From Austropuccinia psidii (lineage: Eukaryota > Basidiomycota > Pucciniomycetes > Pucciniales > Sphaerophragmiaceae), in NCBI GenBank assembly GCA_023105745.1, contig JALGQZ010000001.1, forward strand, positions 59,229,437-59,293,436: a stretch of DNA of 64,000 bases, written 5' to 3'. The translations under genes were made by a program, and so were the position numbers. Below, in pieces: positions 33,314 to 45,046 of the stretch (position 1 is its first letter; the number at the start of each line of letters is the position of its first letter). The notes beneath the pieces were generated by a model, which was not told the DNA's origin, ran no database searches, and saw nothing but the letters and a program-made list of their open reading frames with translations.

Positions 33314-35324
33314 TGTGAGCCTTTGAGATATGACCACATAACCAATAAGGTCACAAAAAAGACTCAGAATAACTATACCTTTAATATAATTATATTAAAA
33401 TTACTTAGAATAATTATACATTAAGAATAATTACTTAAATATACAAAAAATACCATAAATTGGTACAAAAATTGGTTTAACTTAAAAACCAATGAATCAA
33501 CATGTAAAATAAATTATACCATTGGATTCCCCTAGGAAAAATACACATATACCATTTTTATGGCATATCTGTAAAGACAATATTTAAGGAATTATAAGGT
33601 ATAATACCTTATAAAAACCATAAAGCCTTATTTATCTCAAGAACTAATTAAACAACATGTGAGATAAATTGTACCAGTGGATTTCCCATGAAAATCCACA
33701 CATAAAACAATTAATAAGCTAATTTCCAATGTTAATACTTAAGGAATTAACCTGAATATATGCACTTTTTTGGTCAACGCATATATTCAAGGATCATAGC
33801 TAATATCTTCTAAACTATACATGATAGAATGATGAACCAAAAATAAAGTTACCACGTATGTACTGTAAGAACACAGATATGAACTTTATTTTACAAATTA
33901 TAAACAAGGTTAAAACCTATGATGAAATATTGATAAAAATCAACAGAGCTGTTGACCACTTTGTTGTGAAAGTGCTCCAAACTTAAAAAAAAGTAAACAG
34001 TTGGATTCTACTAGTTTATTCGTGAAGAATGATGTGATTTTTATTGATAAATTCAGGGTATAACCCCCTGAAATCAAGGTTTGAAGTTTAAAATATTGAA
34101 TTTCGACAGAAAAGATGAGTTACAAGAAAGATCATCAAAATGAGATTTTTGATGATGTAATGAAGAGCTCTTGGCAGAATAATAAGGTTATTCCAGGCTA
34201 TCAGAATTCACTCTCTGAATTGCTGTAGCGTGTAAATCTTAAACGTTACTGAGGATCAAAGTTTGAGCTTAATTTGAGCAGTTATGATCACACACTGTAA
34301 TCTTAATTTAAGTTTAACAGTCTTAAGAGTGATTAAATTGGTGAATACTATTAGTTTATGATTAAAACTAATAAAATCCACGAAATTTGGGGTTCTGCCA
34401 AGCCTCTGATGTCATCAACTTTAGAGTTATAGTGATAACTCTAAATAATAGTGTAATAATGATGTAATATGGTTTGATAATGATGTAATCATCTCCAAAC
34501 CTTAAAATATTGATCAATTCCAGTGGATATGATCAGTACACGTCTACTAGAAGCCTGTTGGACTCTAGGAGGGAGGTATTTACTATAAATAGAGCTCTTT
34601 TTACTCTATTTACCCCTCAGACACATCAAAAACATTAAATCAATTAAATAAAAGGTAATTTCTTTATTCTTTATATATAAGACTCTTATATTATTAAAGA
34701 CCAAAGACCATCTTATTATTAATCACTACTTTTGTGTGATTAAATCAATTCTTTAATTGTTTTTGTCATAAATCTCTCTATAAACTCATTTCCACGTAAA
34801 ATCAAGAAATTTAGTAAATATTCTTTATTTTTATTGTAAATACAATTTGAAAAGGTTGTATTATATACTTTTGGCGTAAAATATCTCAAAATTATTATTT
34901 TAAGTGTTAAAAGTAGGTTATTTCATCTTATTATAATAATTTTTCTCTTATTATTACTCTTAATAATTCTTAATTAATATAAATAGTATGTATATTAATA
35001 TATAACTTTAATATTGGTAATATTATTGTTATTAATTGTTTTTTATTTATAAAAAACAGTTTTTTACGCCTTTATTATTTGTTGGTAACAATAATAAAGA
35101 GCTTTATAATATATTAATATATTATTTACAATATTATAATTTTATATAATATTAATTATATTATTACATTTATTTAATAATATAATATTTTTACGCCATA
35201 ATAATAATATTTCTTTATTATTATTATTATTTTAATCTTATTTATTTCAATTATAAGGACATTCAGAGTACAATAAGTAATAAATTAGTAATTTTTACTT
35301 ATTTTTTCATAGTCAAACCTTACA
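33314..35324 (+). repeat. Element C 3' LTR (2011 bp)
   Basis: It is a direct repeat of 24653-26679, beginning TGTGAGCCTTTGAG and ending AACCTTACA, followed by the ATACT target copy. No gene is seen. Confidence 0.92.
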
Positions 35325-35329
35325 ATACT

Positions 35330-35764
35330 ACATGAACTCCATGATAGTGTTGTATCTGGACATCTCAGACAATAGGACACTAGAGAGGGTAAAAAACTGC
35401 TGCTGGGTGCCAAATGGAGAAAAGATTTTTCAGAGTACTCACAGACCTGTGAGAAATGTTACAAAGCAAACAGACACACAGGAAAAAACTGGAATGATGA
35501 TCCAAATAAAAAACCAGAATCCTCATTGGAAAATTTCACATGGCTTGGGTAACAGCATTACCTCCAGGAGAAGAAAGGAGTTTCAATGCATTTCTAGTAT
35601 TAGTTGACAGGGAAAGCAAAAACTGGATGTTCTTACCATGTCATAAATATCAGAGAGATATGAACACAGCCATAATGGTATGCAATATAGTCATTTGTAA
35701 TGAAGGGTTATTCCAAAATATCATAAGTGATAGAGCTACCCAGTTCACTTCAGCATTATTATAA
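35330..35764 (+). pseudogene. C0 integrase relic, middle part
   Basis: It resumes C0 after element C at the ACATGAACTCCATGATAG word (C equivalent 31886). It runs through the zinc domain and DDE core to about SDRATQFTSAL (C equivalent 32315). Stops and indels are present: the two frames 35332-35607 and 35540-35764 are halves of one frame. It ends at the insertion of A'. Confidence 0.82.
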
Positions 35765-36046
35765 TCCTGTGACTCAAACCCAGAGCACAAGCATGATATC
35801 CAGAATACCATAAATCAATGGTAGAGCAAAATACCACCAAAATATGGAGCTGAGCCAAACAAGGTAAAAATATATCAAAGGAAGAGGAAAATCACTTTTT
35901 TCCAAATATGCAAGTTTCATAATCATAGGCCAAAGAATAATAAATATATTTCAGCTCAAAGCAGTTTCTGAGCATAAACCTTAATTTTCATCTCTCATAT
36001 AAAGTCCAGAGAAGGAGGCTGAACCCCATCAAATGGGTATTTCAAT

Positions 36047-37276
36047 CACTGCCTGCATTATTCCATCACCAAGGTCCATGTGATGTCACATCACAAAATT
36101 TTGGTTCATTTTAAATCACATTTCTGTGTTTATCTATTCCCCATGTCATTTTCAATCAGCCTATATAGATGTGATGGAATAATTTCTATTACATAAATAG
36201 TGGAATGGTTCATTTTACATAAACCTCAGGTTGTTTATGTAAAATAAACCATAGGTTTATGTAAAGTCAACCATAGGTTTATGTAAATTCAATCATAGGT
36301 TTATGTAAAGTCAACCATAGGTTGATGTAAAATCAACCATAGGTTGATGTAAAATCAACCATAGGTTGATGTAATCATGTGGAATGAATTCCTCATCATA
36401 TGGAATGAATTCCTCATCATGTGGAATGATTTCCTAATCATGTGGAATCAATTACTCATCATGTGAAATCAATTCCTCATCATGTGAAATTGATTCCTCA
36501 TCATGTGGAATTGATTCCACATCATTTGGAATCAACTCCTCATCATGTGGAATCAACTGCTCATCATGTGAATTGAATACCCCATCATGTGGAATCAATT
36601 CCCCATCATGTGAAATCAATTCCCCATCATGTGGAATCAATTCCTCATCATGTGAAATCAATTTCTCATCATTTGGGATCAATTTAACATCATTTGAAAT
36701 CACTTTCTCATCATGTGGAATCAATTTCTCATCATGTGTAATCAATTCCCAATCATGTGGAATCAATGCCTCATCATGTGGAATTGACTCCTCATCAGGT
36801 GAAATTGATTCCTAATCATGTGGAAATGAGTCCTGATTTTACTTCAACGTATGGTTGATTTTACATCAACCTATGTTTTATTTTACATCAACCTATGGTT
36901 GATTTTACATCAACCTATGGTTGATTTTACATCAACCTATGGTTGATTTTACATCAACCTATGGTTGATTTTACATCAACCTATGGTTGACTTTACATAA
37001 ACCTATGATTTACTTTACATAAACCTATGGTTGACTTTACATAAACCTATGGTTGATTTTACATCAACCTCTGGTTTATTTTACATCAACAACCTGAGGT
37101 TTATGTAAAATGAACCATTCCACTGTTTATGTAATAGAAATTATTCCATCACATCTATATAGGCTGATTGAAAATGACATGGGGAATAGATAAACACAGA
37201 AATGTGATTTAAAATGAACCAAAATTTTGTGATGTGACATCACATGGACCTTGGTGATGGAATAATGCAGGCAGTG
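36047..37276. mobile_element. CACTA-like non-autonomous foldback element (1230 bp)
   Basis: Terminal inverted repeats of about 190 bp, almost identical, begin CACTGCCTGCATTATTCC at both ends. The 3-bp target duplication AAT is at 36044-36046 and 37277-37279. CACT(A/G) ends with a 3-bp duplication are the signature of the CACTA (EnSpm/CMC) class. Inside the terminal repeats lie shorter inverted arrays of GGTTGATGTAAAATCAACCATA-type units (36230-36375 and 36838-37090), and the core is a 21-bp tandem array. There is no transposase, so it must be mobilised in trans. The identity of its arms suggests a recent arrival. Confidence 0.8.
36376..36830. repeat. 21-bp tandem array inside the foldback element
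   Basis: About 21 copies of a TCATCATGTGGAATCAATTCC-like unit. Because 21 is a multiple of three, both strands show artificial heptad-repeat frames (36452-36766 minus, 36573-36815 plus). These are not considered genes. The unit core GGAATxxATTCC is nearly self-complementary. Confidence 0.88.
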
Positions 37277-38407
37277 AATTAAAGCTCTCAATTAATACTA
37301 CCAAATGGTATTAGCCAAATTGAGCTAGCTTCAAACCCATGGAAGGTATGGCCAAAATAGAGCCAAATAAAGGTGAATAAAAAATTCACCTCTCATCCAA
37401 CCTCTACAGTTTTGGTGTGAGATACCCAAAGTGGGGTCTCTTTGGAAAGAGAAAAATCAGTTATTTCTTATTATTCCATCTGTTTCCTCATATATCCTCT
37501 AGAAAAAAATTCATGGAGAAAACAAGATCAATACAGGATTCATAAGAAATCCACAAATGGATAATAAAATTTAAAACTGGCATACCTTTGCCATTTTCAA
37601 TGTTAGCTATACCAAATGAGTATCCATTGTGTAGATCTCATAGAGGAATACAAAATGAGCCACTTTTTGAGCTCTCTATCTGTAAAACTGACAAAGATAT
37701 TAAGGTTTTCATATTATAATACCACACTAGCCAGTATGGGATCTTACTGTGGGACAGCTGTCCATAAAATTGAATTAACAGCTAACCAATTGAATTGGAT
37801 GCTGTTTATTCATTAGTTTATCATAAATTGACAGATATTAGTCATAAAGGAATGTTCATTACAGCTTCCGACGCATCAGAAGCACCAGAACACACCTGTA
37901 AACTTCATTGGTGAAAATACTCATCCTGTATAGGGTACAAATAGTAACTTGTGGTTCTAAAACCACATTTCCACCCAATACCAGTCTGCCTTGAGTGTGT
38001 AGAGCCACAAACCAGCCCACAGTAGCAACATTTTTCACTCTTTGGTCGTGTGCAGATGTAAACAACCTCCCACTCTCCCAGAACAAGATAAAAAGAGGCT
38101 TTTTCTCACCAGAAGGCCAATAACTCATACTTTTCTTAGTATTCCTATGTGGTATAGCTTCTTAAAGAAGTGGAACCCTTATAATTAAACAGTTCTCATT
38201 ATAATTGTAACTATTTTATGGTTTATTATTGTAAACCAACAGGTAAACACTACACCCAGGGCCCTCAATAGCATTCACCATCACTAAATTCTTTATTATA
38301 GCCCTTTTGACCATCTCCTCATTAATTAATCATCATTATTTTCGTGTCACACTCACAGTTATAGCTTTTCTTATCATTTTTAAGGTATATCATAGAGTTA
38401 CCCTGAC

Positions 38408-40090
38408 ATTTTGGTTGCCTGGCCTGGTTTTTTACCAATTTTAGACAAATTTCTAGCTTGTTGTCACTATTTTTAGCCTCTTTCTATGCCATTTAGAGTT
38501 TTTATACCTTTTTTCCTGCTTATTTTAACTTTTCTTAAGCCATAAGAACCCCTGAAGGGGATTAATTTTGTGTTATTTCTTAATTCTAATTTTTTTAACT
38601 TAAAAAATAAAACTAAACAGAAAAAACATAATAAAATAGTAAATAAAACTGTATAAGTATTCTTCCTGAGAAATAATATTTTTTGCATCATTTTTAAGAG
38701 TTATAAATATATAATCTATATTTACACAATACTCTATTTTATAAAAGACAATGTAATCATATTTTTTTTATTTTTTTCATAATAATATATAAAAAGTTTT
38801 TTTTTCAATTTTTTTAAAGAAAAACTCTCATGATTTATTTTTTCACCTGAATTGGTGTAAAAAGTTGATTGTTATCATTATTATTGATATTTTCAATAAT
38901 AATACTACATAATAAGATATAATCATGTTTCATTATTGATCTTTTTTTCATAATATATACAAAGTATATATTTCTCAAGCTTTTCTTGAAGAAAACTCTT
39001 ATAATTCAATTTTTAACCCAAATTGGTGTTAAAAAATGTATTATTATCATTATTATTGATAATTTCAATGATAATACTTCATAATGAAATATAATCATAT
39101 TTTATTATTGGTTTTTTTCATAATATATCCAAAGGATATACTACTTGAATTTTTCTTTGAGAAAAACTCTTATAACTCATTTTTTCACACAAATTGGCTT
39201 TAGAAATTGATTATCATCATTATTATGGATAATTTCAATAATAATACTTAATAATTAAATATAATCATATTTTATTATTGATCTTTTTGTCATAATATAT
39301 ACAAATTTAATATTTTTTGAATTTTTCTTCATGAAAAACTCTTAAAATTCATTTTTCACACAGATTTGTGTGAAAAATGAATTATTATCATTATTATTGA
39401 TAATTTCAATGATAATACTACCAAAAATATATAATCATATTTTTTAATTTCACTTATTTGTTCATAATAATATATAAAAAGTATATATTGATAGAGTTTT
39501 TTCTTGGAGAAATACCATTACAATCTATTGCTTTACCCAAATTGGTGTAACAAAACTGATTGTTATGATTACTATTGATAATTTCAATAATACTAACCAC
39601 ACAAAAAGAAATAAAACCATATTTCTTTTTCTAAACTTACTTCAATAATATAGACATTGTGTATATTATTTGGATTTTTCTCCAAGAGAAAACTTTTAAA
39701 ATAATTTTCTTCTTTCACCCAAATTAGTTTAGAAAAATTGATCATAGTCATTACTATGATAATTTCAATAATAATACCTATTCAAAAAGAAATATAATCA
39801 TATTTTTTTTACTTAATTTTTTTTAATATATACATATTATATATTGTTTGGATTTCTCTTCAAGTGAAATCCTTATAATTGAGTTTTTACATCCAATTTT
39901 GTGTGGAAAGCTGATTTGATAACTTTTATTGAAAGATTAAATAATAATTCTTCCAAGCTGACTTATATATTTGTAAAAAAACAGGTATTTAATCAATTAT
40001 ATAAAACTCTCACTTTACAAATCAGAAATGATACCACCTTATTTCAAATACTTTAGAGTTCCAAGGGATTATTCCTTACAAAGAGAATCA
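38408..40090 (+). other. A' leader containing tandem repeats
   Basis: A degraded primer-site box (38408-38425) is followed by A+T-rich sequence. The leader is about 1.1 kb longer than that of element A because of the array at 38758-39955. No gene is seen. Confidence 0.65.
38758..39955. repeat. Seven ~166-182 bp tandem repeats
   Basis: Units start at the word (A)ATCAT/ACCAT at about 38758, 38924, 39096, 39266, 39436, 39618 and 39799. Each holds, in order, CATAATATATA, GAAAAACTCTTATAA, a CCCAAATTGGTGT word, and ATTATCATTATTATTGATAATTTCAATAATAATAC-like sequence. Units are diverged from each other (roughly 70-85 percent by eye). Element A lacks them. Confidence 0.85.
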
Positions 40091-40645
40091 ACCATCAGTA
40101 GGAATAGAAACCTGGAAAGGAGAGACATTTAAGTTGTTCAAAGTCTTAAGAAATGGAAAAATGAACCTTCCTACACCTTCCAAGATGGTTTCCAACAGAA
40201 ACCCTCCAGGAATGACTTGCATAGAAGAGTTGATTCTAACCCATAAAACATTCAAAGAACTTCTCCAATGGAGAATGGAATACAGGTAATTCAACCTAGA
40301 GTTCTGCTAGTAAGAACTTGTAGAAAGTATTCAGAAGATTCCCCTCAAAGAACTTATCATAGAAGAGAAATAGAACCAGAGAGATCATACTCTGACTCTT
40401 TCAGGCTTACAAGGAGTGGTCAACCAACCAAACTCCCCATTGGCTTCACACCACTCAGGCACCAGCAGAAAAATGGCCAAGAGTCACCATACTTCCCAAT
40501 CCCAGGTAATTTCCAGGATAAGGAGAGGATCATAGGGCAAGAACAAGACTTCTTTCAACCAGAGGAAGAAAGAGTCAGACCCTATGATTCAGATATTTTT
40601 GTACCTGCTGAAAGAAGTACAAAAAATCAAAAAATCTGTAAATAA
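40091..40645 (+). pseudogene. A' ORF1/Gag N-terminal relic
   Basis: It is similar to element A 4500-5080. The 125-codon frame 40268-40645 matches A's ORF2-frame protein (YSDSFRLTRS, GFTP, QESP, PEEERVRP). The overlapping ORF1 frame is also recognisable (NQRKKESDPMIQ) with one stop near 40531. It is interrupted at 40671 by the palindromic insertion. Confidence 0.75.
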
Positions 40646-40671
40646 TTCTAATGAAGCTAGTAGCCCTATTA

Positions 40672-41094
40672 TGTGAGCCTTAGAGGTAATTTCATATACC
40701 CAAAAGACCACAAATACAAAATTAAAATGTAAATATAAATAAAATAAATTTATTCATATTATTAAAAATGAAAAATCAAAATATAAATATAAAATCATAT
40801 TCACAATTAAAAATATAATTAAAATTTAAAATTAAAATTACATTAAATTTTGAAATTGTAAAAAAATTAATTTTTACTTAATTTTTTCAAGTATAAATGT
40901 AATTTTACAATTTCAAAATTTAATGTAATTTTAATTTTCAATTGTAATTAAATTTTTAATTGTGAATATAGTTTTATATTTATATTTTGATTTTTCATTT
41001 TTAATAATATAAATAAATTTATTTTATTTATATTTATATGTTAATTTTGTATTTGTGGTCTTTTGGGTAAATGAAATTAACTCTAAGGCTCACA
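40672..41094. mobile_element. 423-bp palindrome made of two inverted family-D LTR ends
   Basis: The left arm starts TGTGAGCCTTAGAGGTAA and closely follows the first ~190 bp of element D's LTR (56893 onward). The right arm is its inverted copy, ending GGCTCACA, and runs ~40 bp further into the LTR sequence, forming the loop. Flanks TA at 40670-40671 and 41095-41096 look like a 2-bp target duplication: removing the element and one TA gives CCTATTAATAAAAGG, aligned with CCTAGTAATAGAAAC in element A. It has no coding capacity. It behaves like a MITE with TA target preference but has LTR-derived ends. Confidence 0.7.
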
Positions 41095-41096
41095 TA

Positions 41097-42420
41097 ATAA
41101 AAGGAATTATATCCCGACACATATTGAACACAATTTTGTGACCCCTGAGAGTACCATAAGTAGTAATACTCTATTGATCCAATTTTCCCAATTTGTGGAA
41201 CAAACTCAAAGAGGGTTTGAAAGACTCAATGAAAATATGTCAAGTTTAAAAGAGCTCAATACCTTACAAAAAAACTATTCATACCCTCAAGAGGACTGTA
41301 CTAAATCAAGTAAAGCCTCAGAAGAAACAAAAATAAGACTAATCCAAGGCTTAGGGAGGCAAAATAACTGCAAGAGGGATAGGGAATACCTGGATCAAGA
41401 TATTGACAAATCTTTCAATTTATGCCAAAACATAAAACCCCAAACACAGGGGCATGTTTCTGGAAAAATTCCATACCCCCAAGAGGACATTAAACCAAAT
41501 TCCCGACTAGATAATAAGCAAAGAGCACCATCAAAATACCAATATGGGAATAGCATGACTTATTCAGAGAAGGAAGCATTGATACAGCTTCCAGAAGCTA
41601 CAAGTTGGCCCAGATTCTGTGGTGTAGGAGATTATGATCACATGGAATTCTTTAATTATATTCATGGACTCTTTATTGATGTTCCAAGAATACCAGACTA
41701 CTGGATAATAGCTATACTGAACACAGAATTCAAAGTGAATGCTAGTATCTTGTATACTAAAATGAAAGATATTCATTGCAGAAGAAACTGTCCATGGTGG
41801 AGGATCCAAATAATCCAAAAGTAAAGAAATGATACAAGGATAGGGAATAAAACCCTTTCATTTGGAAATGATAGATACAAAGTGTACAAAGATCTATATG
41901 ATTGGTGTCTGAGACAGTCAAAAAGGCTTATGGACATTGAACCTCACATAACAACAAAAATGAGAAATCAGAAACTGTTGACCAAGCTACCAGGAGACTT
42001 AGAGCATGCAGTAAAATGCAGATGCTCCAAAGAATCCACCTTGGATGAAATATCAACTACTTTGCAAGAAGTAAGGATTAGAACATTTATTGGTAGATAC
42101 AATAACCATTGTACTGGTGATAACAGGGATATTCCAACCCTGGAAGCCAAAGAAATTCATGATTCAGATTCTGAAATCACAACAGGATTTCACAACTGGG
42201 AATCACCCAATCACTATGCAGACAATTCTCCCAAAGACAGGGAAGAGATATTTGCAAGAGAGGAAGAAACAAGAAAAGACCAAGAAGGTCATGCATCTGA
42301 CTCTGCTTGTGGGGGATGGCTGTGGAAATAATTCATACAGTGAACCTAACCTCAATGAGGCATATTTGGTGGAATTAAAGAACCATGTAACACAGTAAAC
42401 TGGTTCAGTCCACTTAAAAA
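41097..42420 (+). pseudogene. A' Gag relic (coiled coil, Gag core, end)
   Basis: Frames 41138-41824 and 41882-42331 together match element A's Gag: SKASEETKIRLIQ coiled coil, [47 protein letters not shown]. Here the Trp codon is retained where element A has TAG (5926). A decayed CCHC region follows (HNWESPNHYADN) and the sequence then goes straight to the 3' end of the element, with no pol. Confidence 0.8.
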
Positions 42421-42586
42421 GAAGGAAAGCAATGACCAAAAATCTGGAGGGTTTGAAACATTAATCACCAGACAGGGAGGGTATGACCACAAGAAAGTTT
42501 TTGGCTCAAGGTCACATGAGCCACACTAGTACCTCAAAGAAGACAGGAAAGTCTCATCAATGATGAGCCTTTTTAAGAGGGAGGGT

Positions 42587-43988
42587 ATGTCAGCCTGTGA
42601 CTCAAAACCAGAGCACAAGAATGACTGCCAGAATACCATAAACCAATGGTAGAGCAAAATACCACCAAAGCATGGAGCTGAGCCAAAAAAGCTCAAGAAA
42701 GTATCAAAAGAAAGGGTAAACTAACCTATTTCCAAATATGAAAGTCCCATAATCGTAGGACAAAGAATAAGAAATTTATTTTAGCTCAAAGCAGTTTCTG
42801 AGCATAAACCTTAATTTTCACCTCTCATCTAAAATCCAGAGAAAGAGGCTGAGTCCCATCAAATGTGTATTTAAATTAAATCTCTCAATTAGGGCTATCC
42901 AATGGTACTAGCAAAATTGAGCTAGCACCAAAACCATAGAAGTTATGGCCGAAATAGAGCCAAAAAAGGGTGAATAAAATATTCACCTCTCATACAACCC
43001 CTACAATTTCAGGGTGAGATACCCAAAGTGGGGTCTCTTTGGAAAGAGAGGAATCAGGGCTCTCTTATTATGCCATCTATTTCCTCATATCTCCTCTAGA
43101 AAAAATTTATGGAGCAAACAACATTAATACAGGATTCATAATAAATCCACAAATTGATAATGGAATTTAAAATTGGTATAACTTTGCCATTTTTAATGTT
43201 AGCTATACCAAATGAGTATCCATTGTGCAGATCTCATCAAGAACAAAAAAATGAGCCACTTATTGAGCTTTCTGTCCTTAAAACTGACAAAGATATTCAG
43301 TTTTTAAGATTGTAATCCCACATTAGCCAGTATGGGATCTTACTGTGGGACAGCTGTCCATAAAATTGAATTAACAGCTAATCAATTGAATTAAGTTCTT
43401 TTTATTCTTTAGTTTCTCATAAATTGACAGATATGAGTCATAAAGGAACTTTCTGTACAGCTTCTGACGCGTCAGAAGCACCAGAACACACCTGTAAACT
43501 CCATTGGTGAAAGTGTTCAACCTGTATAGGGTAAAAATGACAACTTTTGGTTCTAAAACCACATTTCCACCAAATACCAGTCTGTATTTAGTGTGTAGAA
43601 GCACAAAACAGCCCACAGTAGTGAAAGGTATCACTCTGTGGCCGTGTGCAGAGGTAAACAACCTCTCACTACCCCAGAACAAGATAAAAAGAGGCCTTTC
43701 CTTACCCAAAGGCCAATCAATCATCCTGTTCTTAGTATTCTTATGTGGTATAGCTTCTTCAAGGAGTGGTACCCTTAGAATTAAACAGGTATAATTATAA
43801 TTGTAATTATTGTAGGGTTTATTATTGTAAACCAACAGGTAAAAACTGCACTCAGGACCATCAATAGCACTCACCATCACTGAGTTCTTTAGTAAATCCC
43901 TTTTAACAATCTCATCATTATTTTTGTGTCACACTTGGATTAATAGTTTTTATTATCATTTTGAAGCTATATCATAGAGTCACGCTGA
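42587..43988 (+). repeat. A' 3' LTR (~1.4 kb)
   Basis: It begins TGTCAGCCTGTGACTC after an AGAGGGAGGGTA tract and ends …GTCACGCTGAC at 43988, matching element A's LTR throughout. It contains no gene. The 169-codon minus frame (43371-43880) is LTR sequence. Confidence 0.85.
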
Positions 43989-44880
43989 CTATTATGTAAA
44001 AATATTCATAAATTGTTTGGAATAAAGCTATGATTCTCAACAGCTTACCACCCCAAGCTGATGGTTTAGCAGAAACAATGATACACAATTTAGAAGAAAT
44101 TCTCAGAAGATTCTGTGCTTATGGCCTAGAATTCAAAGCCTCTGATTATCCTACCTTTTATTTGTGTAACTTAACACCATCTCTTGAACTGTTATATAAT
44201 AAATCAACTCATTATTCAAGTTGAAAAGAACTGGAAATGTTAGAAAAGGATTGAAGTACAAGACTTCCTTATGGCACTCCCAAAACGGAATTAGTGGATA
44301 TACATCCAACAAAAGGCAGTTTCAAAATAATGCTTGACAAAGAAAGAAATTATCCAAAAAGATGTATGCAACATTATTTCAAATATGTAAAAGAAAGATG
44401 GGAAAAAAGTAACAAACCACCTGATTTTAAAGTAGACAGCTTGGTATTAGTATCAACTCCAAGCTTTAATAAGATTAAATGCCCAAAGAGATTGTAAGAT
44501 TTCTTTGCAGGACCCTTCATTATAAGAGCACTACATGGCCCTAATGCTGTGCAGCAAGAACTGACAGGTGAATTAATCAAAAAACATCCAGCTTTCACTG
44601 TAAGTCTCCTAAAACCTTACAGCTCAATTGATAAGGAGTTATTTCCCTAAGAAATAAACCACTGCTTAAAATTCCACCTCTAGAAGCAGGTAAAGAAAAG
44701 TTAATTTTGAAAGTCCTCGAAGAAAGGATGAAAAAAACAAGAAACAAAGTTAATACCTTTTAAGGTATATAAACTCTACTAAAGAACACAAATGGATATT
44801 TGGGAAAGGTATAAAAAATCCTGATAAGTTATTAATGAGGTTTAGACATGAAAGAAGACCTGAATAATAGAAACATTAAG
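43989..44880 (+). pseudogene. C0 integrase relic, C-terminal part
   Basis: It continues from 35764: STAYHPQADGLAE-type block, FKASD…, [33 protein letters not shown], a GPF region and a decayed chromodomain-like tail ending RRFRHER-like near 44870. Several stops are present (44223, 44494, 44648). Confidence 0.83.
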
Positions 44881-44924
44881 CATTATTAAGATTGAAGACT
44901 AAAAAGGTCTATTGAAGAGGTAGG

Positions 44925-45046
44925 ACAGTGGATGATACCCTAATCAACTATATCAGACTGTAGTACAATCTTTTTTGGTGGTGGGGAATATGATACCCTA
45001 ATTAACTATATCAGATTGTGGTGAAATCATTTTTTGTTCTGAGGAA
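44925..45046 (+). repeat. ~60-bp tandem duplication in the C0 3' untranslated region
   Basis: GATACCCTAATCAACTATAT… (44933) recurs at 44991 with the same downstream words (CAGA(C/T)TGT, CAATC/AAATC, GGGAAT/AGGAAT). Each copy ends in a degenerate polypurine tract. Element C has a single copy (33265). Confidence 0.7.

Larger units (their letters stand above)
24653..35324 (+). mobile_element. Element C: Ty3/Gypsy retrotransposon inserted in its own older relative
   Basis: It is 10.7 kb. The LTRs are 24653-26679 and 33314-35324, beginning TGTG(A/G)GCC and ending AACCTTACA. The target duplication ATACT is at 24648-24652 and 35325-35329. It inserted in C0 at the integrase region. Genes on the plus strand are a spliced ORF1, then gag-pol in the -1 frame. 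One frameshift (about 29105) and two nonsense codons (31123, 31138) disable pol. Confidence 0.93.
35765..38407 (+). repeat. A' 5' LTR, interrupted by a foldback transposon
   Basis: It starts with the CCTGTGACTCAAA word of element A's LTR (its first few bases are degraded) and ends TACCCTGACA at 38407. Net of the insertion at 36047-37276 it is about 1.4 kb, the same as A's LTR. It is followed by a degraded primer-site box, TTTTGGTTGCCTGGCC. Confidence 0.8.
35765..43988 (+). mobile_element. A': decayed, pol-less relative of element A
   Basis: A 5' LTR (35765-38407, interrupted by a 1.23 kb transposon), an internal region with only gag-like sequence, and a 3' LTR (42587-43988) all resemble element A. 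Pol is absent: gag sequence ends near 42400 and the polypurine tract and LTR follow. C0 resumes at about 43989, and an ATTAT-like target duplication is suggested (35754-35758 region and after 43988). It is either a deletion derivative or a non-autonomous element mobilised by A-type enzymes. Confidence 0.8.

Noticed and set aside
35765..35780. Exact target duplication of A'
   Set aside because: The first bases of its 5' LTR are degraded, so ATTAT is only suggestive and not claimed as certain.
36452..36815. Heptad-repeat frames on both strands
   Set aside because: A 21-bp tandem array stays open in several frames by arithmetic. It lies inside a foldback transposon and has no start context.
36376..36830. 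CRISPR-like array
   Set aside because: Units are contiguous 21-bp repeats without unique spacers, in a eukaryotic transposon.
43371..43880. 169-codon minus-strand frame
   Set aside because: It is entirely 3' LTR sequence of A'. The equivalent region at 37859-38128 is only partly open, as expected by chance.
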